Source of the DNA: Pinguiococcus pyrenoidosus
Taxonomy: Eukaryota > Sar > Pinguiophyceae > Pinguiochrysidales > Pinguiochrysidaceae
Reading direction: 5' to 3'
Assembly (NCBI GenBank): GCA_019677205.1
Contig: JAAMXY010002077.1
Location: 1 to 18,375, forward strand
Length of the DNA stretch: 18,375 nt
Below are positions 1-9,269 of the stretch, piece by piece; position 1 is the stretch's first letter; each line of letters opens with the position of its first letter. The notes under the pieces were generated by a model. The model was not told the DNA's origin. It was given only the letters and a program-made list of their open reading frames with translations, and ran no database searches. Position numbers and translations under genes: made by a program.

Positions 1-3000
1 TCGTTGCTCGGGTGGATGCCTGCGGCGCTTTCCTCCTGGTGCACGTGAGTCCGCGGGACGCCTTCTTCCTCCGTGACCGATCAACCTCTCTTGCGTCTGA
101 GCAGCTGGGCGACGTCGTGCCGCTGGCGATGCAGATGCTTTGCGATGGACTTGTCGTGGCGCCCTGCCCGAACATGCGGCTGGTTGTGGACCGGAGCCAG
201 GCGGGGCTTCTGGTCAAGCTAACCGAGCCGGAAGCGTCAGACACCAGTCGGCTTCTTCGATTCGTTGTGCAGCAGAGCCATCTCCGGGCAATGATTCTAC
301 GAATGCTCTTTACCGTCTGTGAGCGTCCCACCGCCTTGATCCGATGGATGCAGCACGCCACGGGGGAAGAAGAAGGCAGCCAGCGGCTGGATCAAATGAT
401 TCAGGGGCTGCTTCGGCTTGCTGTCGCGGACGCTTCGAGCTTCCTGGGCTTGATCCTAGGTGCGGGCGAGGGCCCAAAAGCATCCAGGAGTGCGGCAAAG
501 GCTGTGCAGAGCCTGCCCTGCCTGAAAAAGCTTTCAAAGAAGATCGCGGACGAAACCGCTACGGTAGAAGAGCTGGAGACCATGAGCGCGAAGCTCTTCC
601 TCCGCTACCCGCACCTCTCGCGCGACGCGAAGCTGCCGTGGTGGCTCTTGTCAGAGCCGAGTGACCTCGCCAGCCTTCTTAGTGACGGTGCGCTGGAGCC
701 GAAGCCGGGCTTCCCTAGCATTGGCAGGAAAGGTGGTCTTCCAGCCTACGAGGTTGAGGTGCTGAGCGGGGAGGCTGAGATCAAAGGCGCTGAGATCCGG
801 GCAAACTGTCATTTCCCGACCGTGCAGCTTGCGAGTTGCGGCCTGTGGCCGGGGACGGGTCGGTGGTACTACGAAGTTACCCTCCTCTCGGATGGGCTGA
901 TGCAGATTGGGTTTGCAGCCAAGAGCTTCGCATGCGACTCGTTCCGGGGCCAAGGCTGCGGGGACCATCGCCACAGCTGGGCGTTCGATGGCTTCCGGTG
1001 CAATCGCTGGAATGTGGTCGCGACGACCTACGGCTCACGGTGGCACGCCGGCAACGTTGTCGGATGCCTGCTGGACACGGATTTGGCAGAGATCCGCTTC
1101 TTCTTGAACGGAAAGGATCTCGGCCTGGCCTTTGACAACATTGACGCAGACGGTCATGCTCTGGCACCCACCGTGTCTTTCAACATTGATCAAGCGGCGA
1201 AGCTCAACTTCGGACAAGAGCCTTTCGAGTTTCCCATTGAGGAGGAATACTTTGACGAGCCCAGATCTTGCCTAGCTGCCATCGTCTCGTCACCTGCTGC
1301 GACGGACACAGCGAGTGCGCTCTCGTCTGCAGGCTCGGGTACTCGAAGCGCGAATGCCGCAGGGGAGGGCACTCAGGGCGCCGCCGACCCACCCTTGAGG
1401 AGCCACGCCATGGGGCAGCAAGCGGAATCCATGACGGAACTGCGGCACGACGCTCTTGGCGAGGGCAGAAGTCAGCTTTCCGTCGAGCTTCGCAGGCAGA
1501 GCCTGGTCGAAAACCTGATCGCGCTGAGCTTTCCCATGGAATGGGCCGTGCGCGCGGCCACGGAGATAAGTGAGAACAGCTTGAGCGAGAACACGGCCAT
1601 CGCGTGGATCCTGGAGAGAATGGAAAACGAAAACAGCAAGCTGGAAGACTCGGCCAGCGTCCTGTGGACCAACTCCGTCCGAACGGACCTCGCCGACGGT
1701 GAGCACGGTGCCAGTGGGTATGCCGCCCTTCCAAGGTCCCAAGAGTATGACGAGCTGATAGCTTCGCTCGAGAGCGAAGAAGCGCTGTTGACCGCGGACC
1801 AGGATGGTCTACAAGCGCTCGACAGGACCGATGTAGCTTCGTCGCCGCGTCCGCCGAATGCTGCAGAGGAGGCGAAGGCGGCTCTGGAGGTGCTTGAGCA
1901 GGAGCAGGAAGAAGCTGCGTACGAGGTGCCGCCCATGAGGAGAACGAACTCGTTCCTGGGCGCAACCGACTCCTCGCACATGCTGTCGCAGACTGCCGGG
2001 AGCGGAACGTCGAAGGGGCGCTTAGCACCCGGCGACAAAGACGGGGCGCGCGACGGGATCGGCCAAGGAATTGGCCCGGGCACATCGCTCGGACTGGGGA
2101 ACGACGTCGAAGGCGCAGGCGATGAAGAGGTGGTGATTGCACTCCTGCTTGTTGACGCAACCCTGAGCGCTCTCTATGCCCGGCACATTCTCACACGGAT
2201 TCTGTGCCTCGCGAGGCCGCTAGACGTCCCGCCCGTGCTGCACAGGCTGGAAGAAAGCGCAGCACCGGGTGATGGAGACGGACCGTTGCGAGCGGAGCTG
2301 CAGCCTCTGCTGCGGTGGGTCTTTCGCAAGGGGGACTTGCCGCCGACACCTCCAACGCTGGCACAGACTGGAGGCCTGCTGGAGCAGATGCTGGTCGAGG
2401 ATCCGGGGGCAGCGTGTGAGGAGTGGACGACAGACTCGAATGACGGAGGGACCCGTCCGAGGCTAGAGCTGCTGGGAAGATCGATCACGACCACGTTCTT
2501 CAGAATGTTCTCGAGTCGGGACCGCCTTCTGGAGTTCCTGGACTTCACGAAGCTGCTGGGGTGCTTCCGGAGCAGGAATTCGCTCACGACTGCAGCGTCC
2601 TACGGGACCTTGAGGGCGCTGCACGCATTGGGAGTTGCGGATTCCAAGCAGGCGGGGCTGCAGCCTACCAATGCACGGAACGGTACCGACGTGCACAGCA
2701 ACATGTGTGGACTCCATCCCGGCGTCAGTCACGCGTTGGACGCGACCGTGGTTGCTTCCCTCGCCGCTGCGATGGGGATGAGTCCGGCGCTGTCTCGGCT
2801 GATCCTTGGTTCCGGCAGATGCGACGTCGCCGCGTCGGCGAGCCGTCTCACGTCTCAGATGCGCAAGCCCCTTGCCAGTCAAGTTCCTCCTGAAGTCTTT
2901 GCCAGTGGCGGGCCGGCGTCTCTGCTTGTGGCTGAGCAGCAATGCGTCACGAGGGTTCTCCTTAGCGTCGTGCTATCTTGCATGGCTCGCGGTGGTCTCG

Positions 3001-6000
3001 ATAGGGGCGATCTGCTGCCTGAGGCAGGACAGGATGGCGTCCACGCAGGCACCTCGACGGAGGAAGCGACCGCAGAGCCGATCACCGCTGACCAGCTTCG
3101 GGGCGTGGAGACCTTCCTGTGCTTTCTCGTCGACGAGGCAGTGACGCACTTTGAGAGGGCCAGCGGACTTGACGTGGCATCCCAGCTCCGATTCAACGAG
3201 GAGCGCAGAAGCAAGAAGGCCTTCGACGCGGACTTCAACCGCTCCACGGACTCAAGGGCGTCACTTTCTATGCTGGATTCGCAACTGTGGCCCTTGAGCG
3301 ACAGAGAGGCGCTAACCGGGCCAAACGTGCTCTGGGCAGAATGGATTCTGTCGCTGATGTCGGCCTTGGCGCAGTGCCTGTACCGGGTCTACGCGGTGGC
3401 TGACACGGGTTCTTCGCTTGGCTCAAGCGCTGGTCCGCCGGCACAGCCGGGAAATGCTCCGGATCTGCTGTGGACTGCGGATGGCGCCGCTGCCACCGTT
3501 GAAGGGATCTTGGCCGCTGTGGGAGAAGTCTCCAGCCCCACTGCCCTGTCCATGCTGCTGGATGCAGCCGGCAGCGCACCGATGGCCGTGCTGAGTACGT
3601 TGCATCCTTCGGCGATGCCTGGTTCGGTGAGGAGCGTCCTCCGTTGCGCGCTGAGCGCGCGGACTTCTGCGGCTAGCCTGTGCGCGAAGCTGCTCGGACA
3701 GATCATGGAAGGAACCAAGAGGTGGAGCGTGGCCCGGCAGGACGCAGCACATGCCGCAGATGCCGAGAGGGACAGTGGTACCGCTGCTGAAGAGGCCAAG
3801 GGCGCCATCGCCCTCTTGGTTCCCGGATCAGAAGAACTCTGCAATCTCTTCCACCTGGAGAAGGTCCACATGCTTCTTCATCGCTTTGAAAAGCTTCTCG
3901 TCAAGCAGAGCAAGCGTATCGTGCTCAGCGTCAGCGCGAACGCCATCGGAGAGCTGCTCGGGCGCATCGTCTGGGTCCGTCATGTGCACACCGCGTTGCT
4001 CCCGCACGACAGCAGTTCTAGCCACGCGCATCTTGGGAGGAGCATCACCTCGCGGAACCTGCATTCTGACAGGATGGAAGCTGACGAGGGCATGCATTTG
4101 TCGTCGCTGGAGAAGCTGCCCTTGCCCAAAGAAGATGTTGCGACCTCGACACCGCCTTGGAGGGTTTGGCACACCGGCGAGAAGGAGGCATCGGTCCTGT
4201 ACCGCCACGGTAGGTCCGATGGCGCGGCGCTGGCCGGAAGCTTTTTGTTTTCCTCGAGTGCAAGGGAGCAGAGCAGCGACGAGGTGTTTTGGGTCGAGCG
4301 CTGTGGATCCCACTGCGTCATCGTGTGCTGGGATCTTTGGAGAGTGCTGCGGAACTACCAAGACGTGGAGCAAACAAGTCGGGAAAGGCCGCCCGGTCTC
4401 AGCTGCCTGAGGGATGGCGTAGAAGCCGCGGCGCATGGAGGAGAAGATCGCTACGATGATCGTCGCCCGGAGTCGCTTGAAGTCTCCGACGGGAAGTGGA
4501 GAGCCGATCAAGGACTCGATGATCGGTCAGCAAGCTCGGGGATGTTCACGGCATATCCCTCTGATCTGAGCTTGCAGTATGTGAAGCTTGGGCTCTTCAT
4601 GGAGGAGGACTTCCGCGAGGTCCCCGGAGCGAAGAACCTCCCGCTCTCCGGTAGCTTCTGTGTGCGTTCGCTGGATCCACAGACGGCATACGGCTTTCGC
4701 ATCGTCAGCACGAATGCTTTTGCGGGAGCGGTAGCAGAGCCGGAGAAGACGCCGTTGTCTGCTCTGTACAGCAGCGTGGAGGCGGGGGAGGACGCCAAGG
4801 ACGTCGCTGAACCCTCGGAAGAGGGTTCATCTTCACACGGGCATGAAAAGGCAATAGCATCCTCCCCCACGGAGACGCTGCCAGCAAGCACAGAGACCGG
4901 GGGACGTAAATCCGAGGGGCAAGACCGTCCCGGCTTCTTCGGCGGAGGGCTACGTCCGATCGTAGACGCATCGACGGCAGCCCCTGCGGCGGCCACCGGA
5001 GCCTTGCAGATCCTAACGGCGCAGGAGCCTGTCGGTGGCGCTGGGGAGCGCAGGGATGGTCCACACGCTGGCTTCGTCGCCAGGCGCGACACCGACAACC
5101 GAGCAGAGTCGTACTTGTGCGTGGGGGTGTCCTTGGAGGCCGTGACCGAGGCAGAAGCGCCCTTCCTGTTGGACAACGAGCACTGCGGCCGGAACTTGTG
5201 CATCAGCCAGAGCGGTCTGACAGTGTCCAACGGAGTGAATAAGCGCTGGAACTCTGTGCGTACCATGCGTTCGTTCCGGCGCGGAACGCACCACTGGAAT
5301 GTCTACATCAACCGTTGCTGCAGCAAGAACATCTTCATAGGCGTCGTGACAAGTGCGGCGTCCATGGAGAACTACGTCGGCTCCGACCGGAGCGGATGGG
5401 GATACCTGGCGAACAAGGCCATCTGGCACAACAAGGGGAAAGTCCGCTCGTACGGGGAGCTGTTCAAGGAAGGCGACCGCATCAGCGTCCACTTGAACGT
5501 CGACCTGGGCATCATGAGCTTCTGCCGGAATGGCCGTCACCTTGGAATTGCCGTGGAAGGCCTTTCCGGCGAGATCTTTGCGGCATTCTCCCTCTACAAC
5601 AAGGACGACTGTATCACCATTGTGCCACCGGACGACGACTCCAGCCCCTTGCACTCGAGCCTGGCGCGCACGGGGTACAGCATCGGGAGCTCGGCGTCCG
5701 AAGCACCGTCGCCAGAGGCGTTGCATCACGCGGAAGTCGTCGTGGAGCGACTGGCGCGCCTTTCGATGCTTCTCGCGGCGACCGAGGAAGGCTTCGCAGG
5801 AGCAACAGATGCCCACGGGCAGCCTTTGGTCGCCCAGGGCCTCGAGGACGAGATGATTCGGCGCATTCAGCAGCGCCTTCGATTCTGGTACGAGAGAGAC
5901 CGCGTTCGAGTGGTCCTTGAGGATGGTGCCGTGGTCTTCCTTGACGGCTCCGACGCTGCCTTCAAGCGCGTGTTCGGTGAGAAGACGCAGATCAACGGCA

Positions 6001-8066
6001 CCTCTCCGCGACAAGGGAGCGTGGCGATCACTCTCATTGGCACGTTCACGCTCCTCGGCGTTCATGATCACCGCCTTTTCTACTCCTTCCGCGGCGGCAA
6101 GTCCGTGCGACGGAATGTCGCAGCGCCCGACTGCTGGGCCTTCGGGGCGGTGTCGGGATACCCAACGCTGCACCCGGCTGCGCACCACGGCGCGTCCACT
6201 GGGAGCCCAGGATGCTTCAAGTGCGGCTTGGGGTCCATGTACCGGCAGGAGGTCCGCCACCTGGTGGATGAAGGGTTCTTCGTGGATATCTACTGTCCGA
6301 CTCCCCACCAGGACGACAGGTTCCCAGACGAGGACGTGGGCCACGCGGTGGTGGAAGACGCCCTGAATGCCGGCTTGACCTCGGTTCGGCAGGATCTCCT
6401 AGGCTTCTCCTACGAGCATGACGAGATCCTCGTCAACATGGTGGATCACTGCGCCTGGGCCTCCCGAGCAACACCATGCGACCTATCAGTTGTGGAGTTG
6501 GCCTGCCAGCTGCAAAGCATGGAGCGCGGATCCCTGCCCTTCCCGCCGCAGACAGCGGTGTCTGCGATCCTTCTGCGCATCGTCTTCCTCGTTGAGCTCA
6601 ACGAGACGCTCCTTGGGAGTCTGAGGTATCTCTACGGATCGCTGGTTGCGGGCGACGCGGCAAGCCTGGGCGCGACGAAGAGCCATGGAGGCAGCTTCGG
6701 CGCTAAGCTGTGCCAACACAATCGGCGCATCTTCCCGAGCCTGAAGCAGTCGCAGCTGGCGAGCCTGGTTGCGTACACGGGCCGTCCAAGCAGCGCTGTG
6801 GGCGCACTCGGGTGGAAGCGCCAGATGATTCGCCTCGTGAAGGTGAAGGAGGTCTGGATGGCTGGCAGCTCGCAGGCCGAGGGCAGCGAGCTTCAGTCTT
6901 TGCTAGACGCCCTACGGAATGCGTTCCGTAAGATGACGGCGTCGCAGCTTCGCGAGAACGAGTTGGCCTTTGACGTCGTGATTGACGACTCCGGAGACGA
7001 GTCCACGTTCGGAACCGCCGTGGACGGCGGGCATGCCGCCCTCTTTCAAGCCCTTGCCATCGAGCTCGCTGATCCGGACAAGGCGGGCCCTCTAAGACGC
7101 GACCCTCTCAGACACAAGACGAGCTCGGAAGCTGATGCCCGCACGGTTGCCTTGGTCGTGGACAGAGACTATGTCTGGAGGGGGTCAGCTGGACGCAGAG
7201 TGTTCGACGTGGAGCGCTTGCGAGACTTCCACGTGATCGGCCAAATCATTGGAGAGGCGATTCGGACCCAGACTCCGTTTCCCATCGAGCTCGACGAAGA
7301 GCTCTGGGAGGCGCTGCTGCTCCGCTCCTCCGCCGAGCTAGAGACCGCCGCGCTTGCTGCGGGAGTAAGGACGGTGCTGCCGCCGGCGCCGCTCCCGCTT
7401 CTTACGGCGAGGGAGCTGCGCAACCTGGTACATGGGCGACTGGTGGACTGTGCCTCGGCCGGTCTGCTGAGCAGCTGGGCCTCCCGCTCCCCAACGGGAA
7501 CGAATCCACACTTCCGGATGCTTCTGAGAAAGACCTGCGTCGTGCTGAGCTCAGGTTCGGAGCCGTACCAAGAGCAGATGGTGCGGGAAGAGATGTGCCG
7601 CATCCTCGAAGCGGAAGCGCCGGCGGCGCTCGCGCAGCTCTGGCAGCTTCCGTGCCCCCATGAGCTTCCGAAGGTGGCCGCCTACGGTGCGGGCTTCTCG
7701 GACGCCCGTCTGACGATCATGGAGGACGGGCTCAATGAGCCGGACATGCTTCCCGCGGTCACGTCGCCGCTGCTGCTGAGCAGCTACGAAGGCAGCTCCG
7801 AGGTCGATCTGGTGCCGCTGATGGCGTTCGAGCATGCACCCCACCTGACCATCAAAGTGCAGGCGGCGGGTGCGCTGCCAACCAGCAATCAGCCCGACTT
7901 CTACAAGGCTCAGCGGCTCCTCATCTTGCCAGTTGCCAAGCAGGCCGGGCCGGACGCGGACGCGGACGCGGACGCGCAGAGCGTTCCGCCTCCGGCGACG
8001 ATGAGCATTCGCAAGGCCGTCCGTTCTCTGATCACCGCTTTCCGCAGCGGGACGCTCATTCGATAG
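1..8066 (+). CDS. SPRY-UBA-SPRY-HECT-like giant protein (HERC1/HECTD4-like E3 ligase), 5' partial
   Basis: The frame is open from the first complete codon (position 3) to TAG at 8064-8066, about 2,687 residues without a visible intron. No start ATG is present at the left edge; the in-frame GTG at 12 is only a valine codon, so the gene begins upstream. Residue numbers here count from that GTG. A first B30.2/SPRY domain spans about 246-406 (WYYEVTLL, FFLNGKDLG). A UBA-like three-helix segment lies at about 498-543, and the end of an FN3-like fold at about 1522-1578. A second SPRY is at about 1715-1875 (HHWNVYI, SFCRNGRHLG). The C-terminus from about 2302 resembles a HECT N-lobe (DGGHAALFQALAIEL, then LRDFHVIGQIIGEAI) and ends with an LPTS motif near residue 2625. 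HECT ligases pass ubiquitin through a cysteine just after LPT(S/A)xT, but here no cysteine occurs in the last 136 residues. It may therefore be a scaffold or pseudo-ligase. SPRY calls are firm; the HECT call is moderate. Confidence 0.8.
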   Translation, partial: VARVDACGAFLLVHVSPRDAFFLRDRSTSLASEQLGDVVPLAMQMLCDGLVVAPCPNMRLVVDRSQAGLLVKLTEPEASDTSRLLRFVVQQSHLRAMILRMLFTVCERPTALIRWMQHATGEEEGSQRLDQMIQGLLRLAVADASSFLGLILGAGEGPKASRSAAKAVQSLPCLKKLSKKIADETATVEELETMSAKLFLRYPHLSRDAKLPWWLLSEPSDLASLLSDGALEPKPGFPSIGRKGGLPAYEVEVLSGEAEIKGAEIRANCHFPTVQLASCGLWPGTGRWYYEVTLLSDGLMQIGFAAKSFACDSFRGQGCGDHRHSWAFDGFRCNRWNVVATTYGSRWHAGNVVGCLLDTDLAEIRFFLNGKDLGLAFDNIDADGHALAPTVSFNIDQAAKLNFGQEPFEFPIEEEYFDEPRSCLAAIVSSPAATDTASALSSAGSGTRSANAAGEGTQGAADPPLRSHAMGQQAESMTELRHDALGEGRSQLSVELRRQSLVENLIALSFPMEWAVRAATEISENSLSENTAIAWILERMENENSKLEDSASVLWTNSVRTDLADGEHGASGYAALPRSQEYDELIASLESEEALLTADQDGLQALDRTDVASSPRPPNAAEEAKAALEVLEQEQEEAAYEVPPMRRTNSFLGATDSSHMLSQTAGSGTSKGRLAPGDKDGARDGIGQGIGPGTSLGLGNDVEGAGDEEVVIALLLVDATLSALYARHILTRILCLARPLDVPPVLHRLEESAAPGDGDGPLRAELQPLLRWVFRKGDLPPTPPTLAQTGGLLEQMLVEDPGAACEEWTTDSNDGGTRPRLELLGRSITTTFFRMFSSRDRLLEFLDFTKLLGCFRSRNSLTTAASYGTLRALHALGVADSKQAGLQPTNARNGTDVHSNMCGLHPGVSHALDATVVASLAAAMGMSPALSRLILGSGRCDVAASASRLTSQMRKPLASQVPPEVFASGGPASLLVAEQQCVTRVLLSVVLSCMARGGLDRGDLLPEAGQDGVHAGTSTEEATAEPITADQLRGVETFLCFLVDEAVTHFERASGLDVASQLRFNEERRSKKAFDADFNRSTDSRASLSMLDSQLWPLSDREALTGPNVLWAEWILSLMSALAQCLYRVYAVADTGSSLGSSAGPPAQPGNAPDLLWTADGAAATVEGILAAVGEVSSPTALSMLLDAAGSAPMAVLSTLHPSAMPGSVRSVLRCALSARTSAASLCAKLLGQIMEGTKRWSVARQDAAHAADAERDSGTAAEEAKGAIALLVPGSEELCNLFHLEKVHMLLHRFEKLLVKQSKRIVLSVSANAIGELLGRIVWVRHVHTALLPHDSSSSHAHLGRSITSRNLHSDRMEADEGMHLSSLEKLPLPKEDVATSTPPWRVWHTGEKEASVLYRHGRSDGAALAGSFLFSSSAREQSSDEVFWVERCGSHCVIVCWDLWRVLRNYQDVEQTSRERPPGLSCLRDGVEAAAHGGEDRYDDRRPESLEVSDGKWRADQGLDDRSASSGMFTAYPSDLSLQYVKLGLFMEEDFREVPGAKNLPLSGSFCVRSLDPQTAYGFRIVSTNAFAGAVAEPEKTPLSALYSSVEAGEDAKDVAEPSEEGSSSHGHEKAIASSPTETLPASTETGGRKSEGQDRPGFFGGGLRPIVDASTAAPAAATGALQILTAQEPVGGAGERRDGPHAGFVARRDTDNRAESYLCVGVSLEAVTEAEAPFLLDNEHCGRNLCISQSGLTVSNGVNKRWNSVRTMRSFRRGTHHWNVYINRCCSKNIFIGVVTSAASMENYVGSDRSGWGYLANKAIWHNKGKVRSYGELFKEGDRISVHLNVDLGIMSFCRNGRHLGIAVEGLSGEIFAAFSLYNKDDCITIVPPDDDSSPLHSSLARTGYSIGSSASEAPSPEALHHAEVVVERLARLSMLLAATEEGFAGATDAHGQPLVAQGLEDEMIRRIQQRLRFWYERDRVRVVLEDGAVVFLDGSDAAFKRVFGEKTQINGTSPRQGSVAITLIGTFTLLGVHDHRLFYSFRGGKSVRRNVAAPDCWAFGAVSGYPTLHPAAHHGASTGSPGCFKCGLGSMYRQEVRHLVDEGFFVDIYCPTPHQDDRFPDEDVGHAVVEDALNAGLTSVRQDLLGFSYEHDEILVNMVDHCAWASRATPCDLSVVELACQLQSMERGSLPFPPQTAVSAILLRIVFLVELNETLLGSLRYLYGSLVAGDAASLGATKSHGGSFGAKLCQHNRRIFPSLKQSQLASLVAYTGRPSSAVGALGWKRQMIRLVKVKEVWMAGSSQAEGSELQSLLDALRNAFRKMTASQLRENELAFDVVIDDSGDESTFGTAVDGGHAALFQALAIELADPDKAGPLRRDPLRHKTSSEADARTVALVVDRDYVWRGSAGRRVFDVERLRDFHVIGQIIGEAIRTQTPFPIELDEELWEALLLRSSAELETAALAAGVRTVLPPAPLPLLTARELRNLVHGRLVDCASAGLLSSWASRSPTGTNPHFRMLLRKTCVVLSSGSEPYQEQMVREEMCRILEAEAPAALAQLWQLPCPHELPKVAAYGAGFSDARLTIMEDGLNEPDMLPAVTSPLLLSSYEGSSEVDLVPLMAFEHAPHLTIKVQAAGALPTSNQPDFYKAQRLLILPVAKQAGPDADADADAQSVPPPATMSIRKAVRSLITAFRSGTLIR

Positions 8067-8398
8067 CTGGAGCCAAGCGGTGGGCTGAAAGAATGGATTG
8101 CCAGCGGCGAGGAGAATGGTGGACACGAGACCGAAAGAACCAAGCAACTTGGCTTTGCAGAACGCCACTTCAGACATCGATGCAAGGATCGCTACACCTT
8201 CCTGTACCAACAGCGTGATGCTGCCGCCAAAACATGGAGAAGTGCAATGCCACCTTCGATCAGCATGAGACTCGCGCGGATCGACGGCGCCTGCACCCTA
8301 CACTATATACTGATACGACCGCATAGGCAGACGGCTATGCTTGCTAGTGCTTCATAAGCTATCAAGGACCTCACTTCCGCACACTCTTGCCGAAGAGC
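8067..8398. other. Convergent intergenic spacer (HECT-like gene / FKBP), no gene seen
   Basis: These 332 bases separate two genes that end toward each other, so they should hold both 3' UTRs and polyadenylation regions. No AATAAA hexamer is visible on the + strand. The most AT-rich part is around 8300-8312 (CACTATATACTG). Reading frames crossing this stretch are antisense continuations over the end of the HECT-like gene and are not supported as genes. Confidence 0.6.
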
Positions 8399-8833
8399 TC
8401 ACAAGATCGCGCAGCCGCTGCCGCCGCCAGCTCCGTTGTCGTTGATGCTCAGAAGTTCCACATCGAAGATGAGCGTGGCGTTCGGGGGAATCACGCCGGC
8501 GGCGCCGGCGGCGCCGTAGCCGTAGTCGGGCGTGATGGTGAGCTTGGCCTTCTCCCCCAGGGACATCTGCATGACGCCTTCGTCCCAGCCACGAATCACC
8601 TGCCCGATGCCGATCTGGAAGGTGAAGGGCCTGCCTTTCGCCACACTACTGTCAAAAACACTGCCGTCCGTCAGCCTTCCGGTCTGGATTTCGAGAGAAG
8701 TGAACGGACATCAGCCGCGACGATACCACTATCCACTGTGTACAAGACTCACATAGTGCATGGTGAGGCGGTCGCCGGTCTTCGGGTAAGTGGTGCCGTC
8801 TCCTTCGGAGATGATCTCCTTCTCGACGCCCAT
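8399..8833 (-). CDS. FKBP12-type peptidyl-prolyl isomerase with C-terminal CaaX box
   Basis: Two exons, 8833-8753 and 8683-8399, join across a 69-nt intron (8752-8684, GTGAGT...CCAG, phase 0) to give 121 residues, close to the 108 of human FKBP12. The start is ATG at 8833-8831, giving MGVEKEII, which aligns with the FKBP12 N-terminus. All the usual pocket residues are present at family spacing: Y27, F37, D38, F47, V56, I57, W60, Y83, I92 and F100. It should catalyse cis-trans isomerisation of X-Pro bonds and bind FK506/rapamycin-type ligands. A Gly-rich linker (GAGGGSG, 111-117) leads to C118-A-I-L, a textbook CaaX box; a terminal Leu favours geranylgeranylation. This predicts attachment to membranes rather than a free cytosolic protein. 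It diverges from RAD9 with 436 bp between start codons. Splice sites restore the conserved HY-TG junction exactly, so the model is secure. Prenylation itself is inferred. Confidence 0.94.
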
Positions 8834-9269
8834 CTTCGCGTGTGGTTTAGCGCTTCCAACGAAGATCGCACCCTGCAAGCGGAGCGCACGAGCGGTCAGA
8901 GCAAAGCAAGCTCATCAGCGACGCGCGAAGGGCAGACCTTCGAGTTCTGAGGGCGAAAGCGGCGCGAGAGAGGCGTCGAAGGCTTTAGCGCTGCGCAAAG
9001 CGCAGAGGACTCGAGGGTCGTTAACAGCCGTTGTATAGCGGCACAGCGGCTCTTTCTGTATACGCCCGCATGTATGCTGGATCTTCGTGTCCGGTGTCAG
9101 CTGATCCCGCTGGTTTCCGGCGCGTTTTCCCGCCAAAACGCAGCGAAAGGCATTCGAATCGGCGTCCGCGGAAACGCGATGCGCACTTCGCTCTGCGTCT
9201 GGTCTTCTCCAGAGCATGCGAGTGACTCTCCTACCGCAAAGATAGTGCCTTTCCCTTCTTGACTTCCTG
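8834..9269. promoter_or_regulatory. Shared divergent promoter region, FKBP / RAD9
   Basis: The 436 bp between the two start codons must contain the 5' UTRs and promoters of both genes. It contains a strong E2F-like motif (annotated separately) nearer to RAD9. No convincing TATA box was found. Frames that run through it on either strand overlap RAD9 or FKBP antisense and lack support as genes. Confidence 0.6.
9125..9138 (+). promoter_or_regulatory. E2F/DP binding site (TTTTCCCGCCAAAA)
   Basis: The sequence matches the E2F consensus TTTSSCGC in the form TTTCCCGCC, with A-runs completing an imperfect palindrome. It lies 131 bp upstream of the RAD9 start codon and 291 bp upstream of the FKBP start. 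E2F/DP dimers control G1/S genes in animals, plants and algae, so a site before a checkpoint-clamp gene fits known biology. Binding is inferred from sequence only. Confidence 0.65.

Noticed and set aside
12-14. GTG at 12 as the start of the large SPRY/HECT-like gene
   Set aside because: The frame is open to the left edge and eukaryotic genes rarely start at GTG; it is an internal valine codon of a 5'-truncated gene.
1204-2160. 318-codon frame on the - strand
   Set aside because: It is antisense to the SPRY/UBA region and its Arg/Ser/Pro-rich product is typical of a shadow of GC-rich coding DNA.
5013-6344. 443-codon frame on the - strand
   Set aside because: It lies wholly antisense to the second SPRY and the following region of the large gene, which have clear family matches in the + frame.
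7551-8210. 219-codon - strand frame with a signal-peptide-like start
   Set aside because: Most of it is antisense to the HECT-like C-terminus and it has no family resemblance; the hydrophobic start is probably chance in the spacer.
8387-8950. 187-codon + strand frame
   Set aside because: It is the antisense shadow of both FKBP exons and their intron.
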